Assembly (NCBI RefSeq): GCF_036287215.1
Contig: NZ_CP142860.1
Coordinates: forward strand, 2,604,001 to 2,668,000
DNA length: 64,000 bases
Direction of reading: 5' to 3'
DNA from: Caproiciproducens sp. CPB-2
Lineage (GTDB): Bacteria > Bacillota > Clostridia > Oscillospirales > Acutalibacteraceae
Shown one piece after another: positions 60,860 to 64,000 of the stretch. The notes beneath the pieces were generated by a model, which saw only the letters and a list, made by a program, of their open reading frames with translations, made no database searches and had not been told where the DNA came from. Position numbers and translations under genes: made by a program. Numbering within the stretch: the stretch's first letter is position 1; every line of letters starts with the position of its first letter.

Positions 60860-62611
60860 TTATAAATCGGACGTCTCACCCGCCAGCTGAAACCGGCCGA
60901 CCTCATCGTGAAGAATCGCCGCCTGAGCGGAAAGCTCCTCGCTGGAAGCGGAACTTTCCTGCGCGGTCGCTGCGTTTGTCTGTACCACCGCGGAAATCTG
61001 TTCGATGCCCTGGGTGATCTGAGCGATTGCCGCAGCCTGCTCCCGAGAAGCTTTATCAATCTCTTCAATGGAAATTTTGACCTGTTCGGCGGTTTCGGTC
61101 ACCCTGCTCAGCTCCGCCGCCGTATTTTCGGCGGTCTGGGAGGCGTCCCCCACCGCCTGGATCGAAGCGTTGATCAGCGAGGATGTCTGCTTTGCCGCCT
61201 CGGCGGACTTTGCGGCCAGAACGCGGACCTCATCGGCGACAACGGCAAAACCTTTCCCGGCTTCCCCCGCGCGCGCCGCCTCAATCGCCGCGTTGAGCGC
61301 CAGAATGTTCGTCTGGGAAGAAATGTCCTCGATGGCCTTGATGATCTGGCCGATCTGGTCCGAGGACACCTTCATCTCGTTCATCGCGGAGAGCATCTGC
61401 CCCATGTGGCGGTTGCTTTCCTCAATACTGGAAACCGTCTGAACGACGTAATCCGTCGCCTGATCGACGCTGGAGGCGTTGTGATTTACCTGCTCGGACA
61501 CATTGGCGGTGGACTGGGACAGCTCCTCAATGGTGGCGGCCTGTTCCGACGCGCCCGAAGCCAGCGCCTGAGAAGCGTAGGAAACCTGATCCGCCCCGGA
61601 CTTCACCTGCTGAGCGGATTCGTTCATCGTTGCCAGCGTCCGGTTCAAAGAGGTATAAATGGTCTGCAGGGACTCTTTGATCGGTATAAAATCCCCGATA
61701 TATTCCTGCTCGACGGAGGAGGTGACGTCCCCCTGGGCGATTCTGAGCAAATGGTCGGTAATGTCCTGAACAATACTGCGCATCATGACGATCAGCTGTT
61801 CCGTCGCCTGGGTCAGCACGCCCGTCTCGTCCTGCGTCATGACGACCGGCGAAGGCGGAGACTGAACGTCGCCTAAGGAAAGGCCGTGCAGACGTTTGGT
61901 AACGTTCTGAATCGGCCCGGTGATCTTTCCCGCCCACCGGTACATCAGCAGCATGCCGAAGACGGCAAGGGCCGCGCTGGCCAGAAGCAGAATGAAAAGG
62001 GACCACATTTTCTGCTGGTTTTGGCTGGCCACCGCCTTGTTGATATCGTCATAATAATTTCCCGTGCTGACATACCAGCCGTAGGGTTCAAATTTTTGGG
62101 TAAAGGCACGCTTCTGGAACGTTCCCTGCTGTCCGGGCTTGGTAAAATAAAACTCGGTATATCCGCCGCCGTCCTGATCGCCCGCGGCAATCACATTCCG
62201 TATGTAATAATTGCCCGCCAAGTCCTTGGCGTCATAGCGCATGGCGCCCTCATATTCCTTGTTCATATGCACCGCGCACAGCCCGTTGGCCTCGTCCGCC
62301 CAAAAATACCCTTCCCCGTTGTTATAGCGGGTATCCCGGACAATTTTTTTGGCATTGTCAAGCGCCTGCCGCTCCGTGATTGTCCCGTCCTGATAGCTCT
62401 GGTAGTTCGCATTCAGGGCGCTGATGATGTTTTCAACCGCGACCTTGATTTCCTTGTCATACGCCTGTTTGGTGGCGGCAATGGAAAGATTGAACGCCCG
62501 GTCCATGCAGAGATAGGAAATACCGGACAGCACCACGATCAAACTAAGCAGCAGACCTCCGATAAACAGGACCAATTTCCCTTTCAGGTGCAGCGAATGT
62601 TTTTTTGTCAT
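60860..62611 (-). CDS. Methyl-accepting chemotaxis protein with single Cache sensor
   Basis: 583 residues. TM1 at about 12-34, periplasmic sCache_2 domain at 40-190 ([35 protein letters not shown]), TM2 at about 203-224, HAMP, and the signalling domain with tip [20 protein letters not shown]. sCache_2 domains often bind small carboxylates. It lies between the IclR-controlled operon and the microcompartment operon and could steer taxis towards either substrate; inference from position. Confidence 0.92.
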   Translation of the reverse strand: MTKKHSLHLKGKLVLFIGGLLLSLIVVLSGISYLCMDRAFNLSIAATKQAYDKEIKVAVENIISALNANYQSYQDGTITERQALDNAKKIVRDTRYNNGEGYFWADEANGLCAVHMNKEYEGAMRYDAKDLAGNYYIRNVIAAGDQDGGGYTEFYFTKPGQQGTFQKRAFTQKFEPYGWYVSTGNYYDDINKAVASQNQQKMWSLFILLLASAALAVFGMLLMYRWAGKITGPIQNVTKRLHGLSLGDVQSPPSPVVMTQDETGVLTQATEQLIVMMRSIVQDITDHLLRIAQGDVTSSVEQEYIGDFIPIKESLQTIYTSLNRTLATMNESAQQVKSGADQVSYASQALASGASEQAATIEELSQSTANVSEQVNHNASSVDQATDYVVQTVSSIEESNRHMGQMLSAMNEMKVSSDQIGQIIKAIEDISSQTNILALNAAIEAARAGEAGKGFAVVADEVRVLAAKSAEAAKQTSSLINASIQAVGDASQTAENTAAELSRVTETAEQVKISIEEIDKASREQAAAIAQITQGIEQISAVVQTNAATAQESSASSEELSAQAAILHDEVGRFQLAGETSDL

Positions 62612-62850
62612 TTTGAAATCCCCTTTTCAGTCTTTTCCTAAATATACGGCTATTGACAAAGCACTTTCCCGGATGCTTTTCCATTGCCGTCAGGATTGCT
62701 TCCATTATTTGTGAGTTGCTTAAACGGATCGATTGAAATTTACCTTTTGAACAAACAATTGCCATTATTTTCTATATAATAGCATAAAACGCTTTCGCTG
62801 TTGTTAAATTGCAAGAATATTAATGTGAAATTTTTACAATTTTCACAAAA

Positions 62851-62917
62851 AAAGAAGCCCGACTGCAGATCGTCCAAGCCTTCCGGCGTGGTCAATCTTT
62901 CCAGTAAGGGCTTCTTT
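62851..62917 (-). terminator. Long hairpin terminator of the microcompartment operon
   Basis: On the minus strand AAAGAAGCCC pairs with GGGCTTCTTT. Inside, ACTG/CAGT, AGATTG/CGATCT and CCACGCC/GGCTTGG extend the stem to a GGAA loop, and a run of T follows. It is unusually long for a terminator. It ends about 95 bp after the shell-protein gene. The rest of the gap 62612-63011 holds no supported gene. Confidence 0.75.
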
Positions 62918-63011
62918 CCGCGGGGCACAAAGATGGATTCAAGCCTGAAAGATTAAAAAAAGGATGTATTTGTTGATGCTGCGAATGGAAAGGGAACGGA
63001 ACGATGGGAAA

Positions 63012-63551
63012 CTAAAGCAGCGTTTCGTAAAGCTTGGGAGACGGCTTCGGAATCACCGTTGTCTGCACCAGAAGCTCGCACTGCTTTTTTGCCGCCTCCA
63101 CGGCGGTGCGCACGGCCCCCACGTCTCCGGTCAGGACGACCACGCCTTTTCCGCCGATGGAATAACCGATCTTGATTTCAATCAGCGTAACGTTCGCCGC
63201 TTTTGCCGCCACATCCCCGGCCGTTACCGCCGAAGCGACGGAATAGAACTCCAGCACGCCGACCGCCCCCGGATTTTCCACCTGGTTCGTCAGGCAGATC
63301 GCGGGAATCAGCTGGGAGTGGATGTTCGGAATCAGCAGGGTATCCACCAGATACTCTCCGGCGTACTTCTCTCCCACGGCCATGGAAACCTTGACGTCCC
63401 CGGTCGTCCCGCCGATCAGCACAATATACTTGCCGGGGCAGACGGTGGACGCTTTCAGCAGGTCCACGTTCGCGGCCTTGATCATATAATCGCTTGTTTC
63501 AATTCCTCTGGCAATACTGGAAAATTCAATCATACCGATTGCCTTGCTCAT
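63012..63551 (-). CDS. pduT: Tandem-BMC microcompartment shell protein, PduT-like
   Basis: 179 residues with two BMC domains (about 4-88 and 94-178). Each begins with the AIGMIEF / AVGVLEF type strand and has the KAANV helix. With the ATG at 63551 (GAGGAG 8 nt upstream) the cysteine of STVCPGKY becomes residue 38, matching the PduT pore cysteine that holds a [4Fe-4S] cluster at the three-fold axis. It forms part of the protein shell and may pass electrons. It overlaps closely with the PduS-like gene before it. Confidence 0.92.
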   Translation of the reverse strand: MSKAIGMIEFSSIARGIETSDYMIKAANVDLLKASTVCPGKYIVLIGGTTGDVKVSMAVGEKYAGEYLVDTLLIPNIHSQLIPAICLTNQVENPGAVGVLEFYSVASAVTAGDVAAKAANVTLIEIKIGYSIGGKGVVVLTGDVGAVRTAVEAAKKQCELLVQTTVIPKPSPKLYETLL

Positions 63552-63556
63552 GCTGC

Positions 63557-64000
63557 TCACTCCTCCATGCTCCGACGGATGACCGCGCCGGTCCCGTCGA
63601 TTTTTTCTATCACACCGTCAATGCTCGCGTGGATGTTCGCGGACAATCCGCCCTGCGCCGCCGCAGCCAGCAGCTCGCCCTTTGCGACGCGGTCATTGAC
63701 CTGTTTGACCGGAGCAGCCGGTTTGCCAATGTGCTGCTGGAAAGGAATGAACACCCTTTCCGGGGCAAGCTCACAGCATTCCTTTGCATGAAGCCGGTAA
63801 TAGTCCATAATATTCAGCCGGGCCGCCAGCCTGCCGGTAGGCACCTGGCCGTACCGGGCAGCCTCGCTGGGAACGGGATTCCTGTTCTGCTCCACCTTGA
63901 TGCCGCGTTCCCTGAGCCGGCCCTTCAGATAAATATTCACCTTCCGGGGAGACAGCCCCATGGGGCAGGAAAACATCTCGCAGACGCCGCATTCCGAGCA
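63557..64000 (-). CDS. pduS: PduS/RnfC-like iron-sulfur flavoprotein, C-terminal part
   Basis: The last 147 residues are in the window and the frame is open to the edge. It shows CSECGVCEMFSCP, a [4Fe-4S] motif, then LAARLNIMDYY and a C-terminal barrel-sandwich region (PVKQVNDRVAKGELLAAA) typical of RnfC/PduS proteins. In propanediol compartments PduS is a cobalamin reductase partnered by PduT. The gene order PduS-PduT with a 5-bp gap supports this. Confidence 0.85.
   Translation of the reverse strand, partial: CSECGVCEMFSCPMGLSPRKVNIYLKGRLRERGIKVEQNRNPVPSEAARYGQVPTGRLAARLNIMDYYRLHAKECCELAPERVFIPFQQHIGKPAAPVKQVNDRVAKGELLAAAAQGGLSANIHASIDGVIEKIDGTGAVIRRSMEE

Noticed and set aside
62740..62928. 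62-codon open frame over the long hairpin
   Set aside because: It starts at a GTG without ribosome-binding site and crosses the terminator stem; the structure explains the sequence better.
1..64000. CRISPR array, rRNA or tRNA genes
   Set aside because: No regularly spaced direct repeats and no rRNA or tRNA-like stretches were noticed in the gaps; a covariance-model search could not be run.

Overview
The window looks like a chromosome segment of a strictly anaerobic, fermentative Firmicute of class Clostridia, most likely an Oscillospirales/Ruminococcaceae-type organism. The evidence is the protein families (electron-bifurcating [FeFe]-hydrogenase with HydEFG, YwbE, DUF3793, DUF3842, HydC/B/A fusions), strong Shine-Dalgarno sequences, a moderately high GC content judged by eye, and AT-rich intergenic promoters. 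No rRNA, tRNA or CRISPR array was seen. All identifications rest on reading motifs; no database search was possible.

Region 1 (1-2503): the right-hand part of an IS3-family insertion sequence (end of orfA with a slippery A7 run, orfB and a right inverted repeat), followed by a chemoreceptor gene that has lost its 5' part.

Region 2 (2729-23545): a large myo-inositol catabolism locus. On the minus strand, in transcription order, are iolJ, iolC, iolD, a first iolE, an inositol-type ABC importer (ATPase, permease, binding protein), a TIM-barrel isomerase, a chemoreceptor, iolB, a second iolE, iolG, iolH and a second iolB. Divergent on the plus strand are a DeoR regulator (iolR-like), mmsA/iolA and an MFS transporter. 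Together these take inositol to acetyl-CoA and dihydroxyacetone phosphate. iolE and iolB are each present twice and base composition changes inside the cluster, so the locus looks mosaic.

Region 3 (23681-34937): hydrogen metabolism. A promoter, a roughly 200-nt structured leader and a terminator precede TM1266-like, hydE, hydG and hydF. After a few small redox or metal genes come hydC, hydB, hydA and a small [2Fe-2S] protein, which form an electron-bifurcating hydrogenase. A palindromic 100-bp repeat occurs at 23681 and again at 36864 with compensatory base changes.

Region 4 (34969-49876): housekeeping and transport genes: an HD hydrolase, Ogt, an ornithine/alanine racemase homologue, a polar amino-acid ABC importer with an M20 hydrolase, an iron module (flavodoxin, DUF3793, feoA, feoA, feoB, a Cys-rich peptide, a DtxR-like protein) and an Nramp transporter. 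Three copies of GTTAG-N6-CTAAC mark an apparent iron regulon.

Region 5 (50011-60638): a ten-gene minus-strand operon with an IclR regulator. It combines the lower meta-cleavage trio (hydratase, hydroxy-oxovalerate aldolase, acylating acetaldehyde dehydrogenase) with a BenE-type transporter, a LarA-like protein, a ferredoxin/BFD protein, a metal-ligand-free M24 protein, a NadC-like protein, a MoaB/CinA-like protein with a His-rich tail, and DUF3842. No oxygenase is visible. This is the best candidate for an undescribed catabolic or cofactor system.

Region 6 (60816-64000): a Cache-domain chemoreceptor, then the 3' end of a bacterial microcompartment operon (PduT-like shell protein and a PduS/RnfC-like protein that runs off the window).
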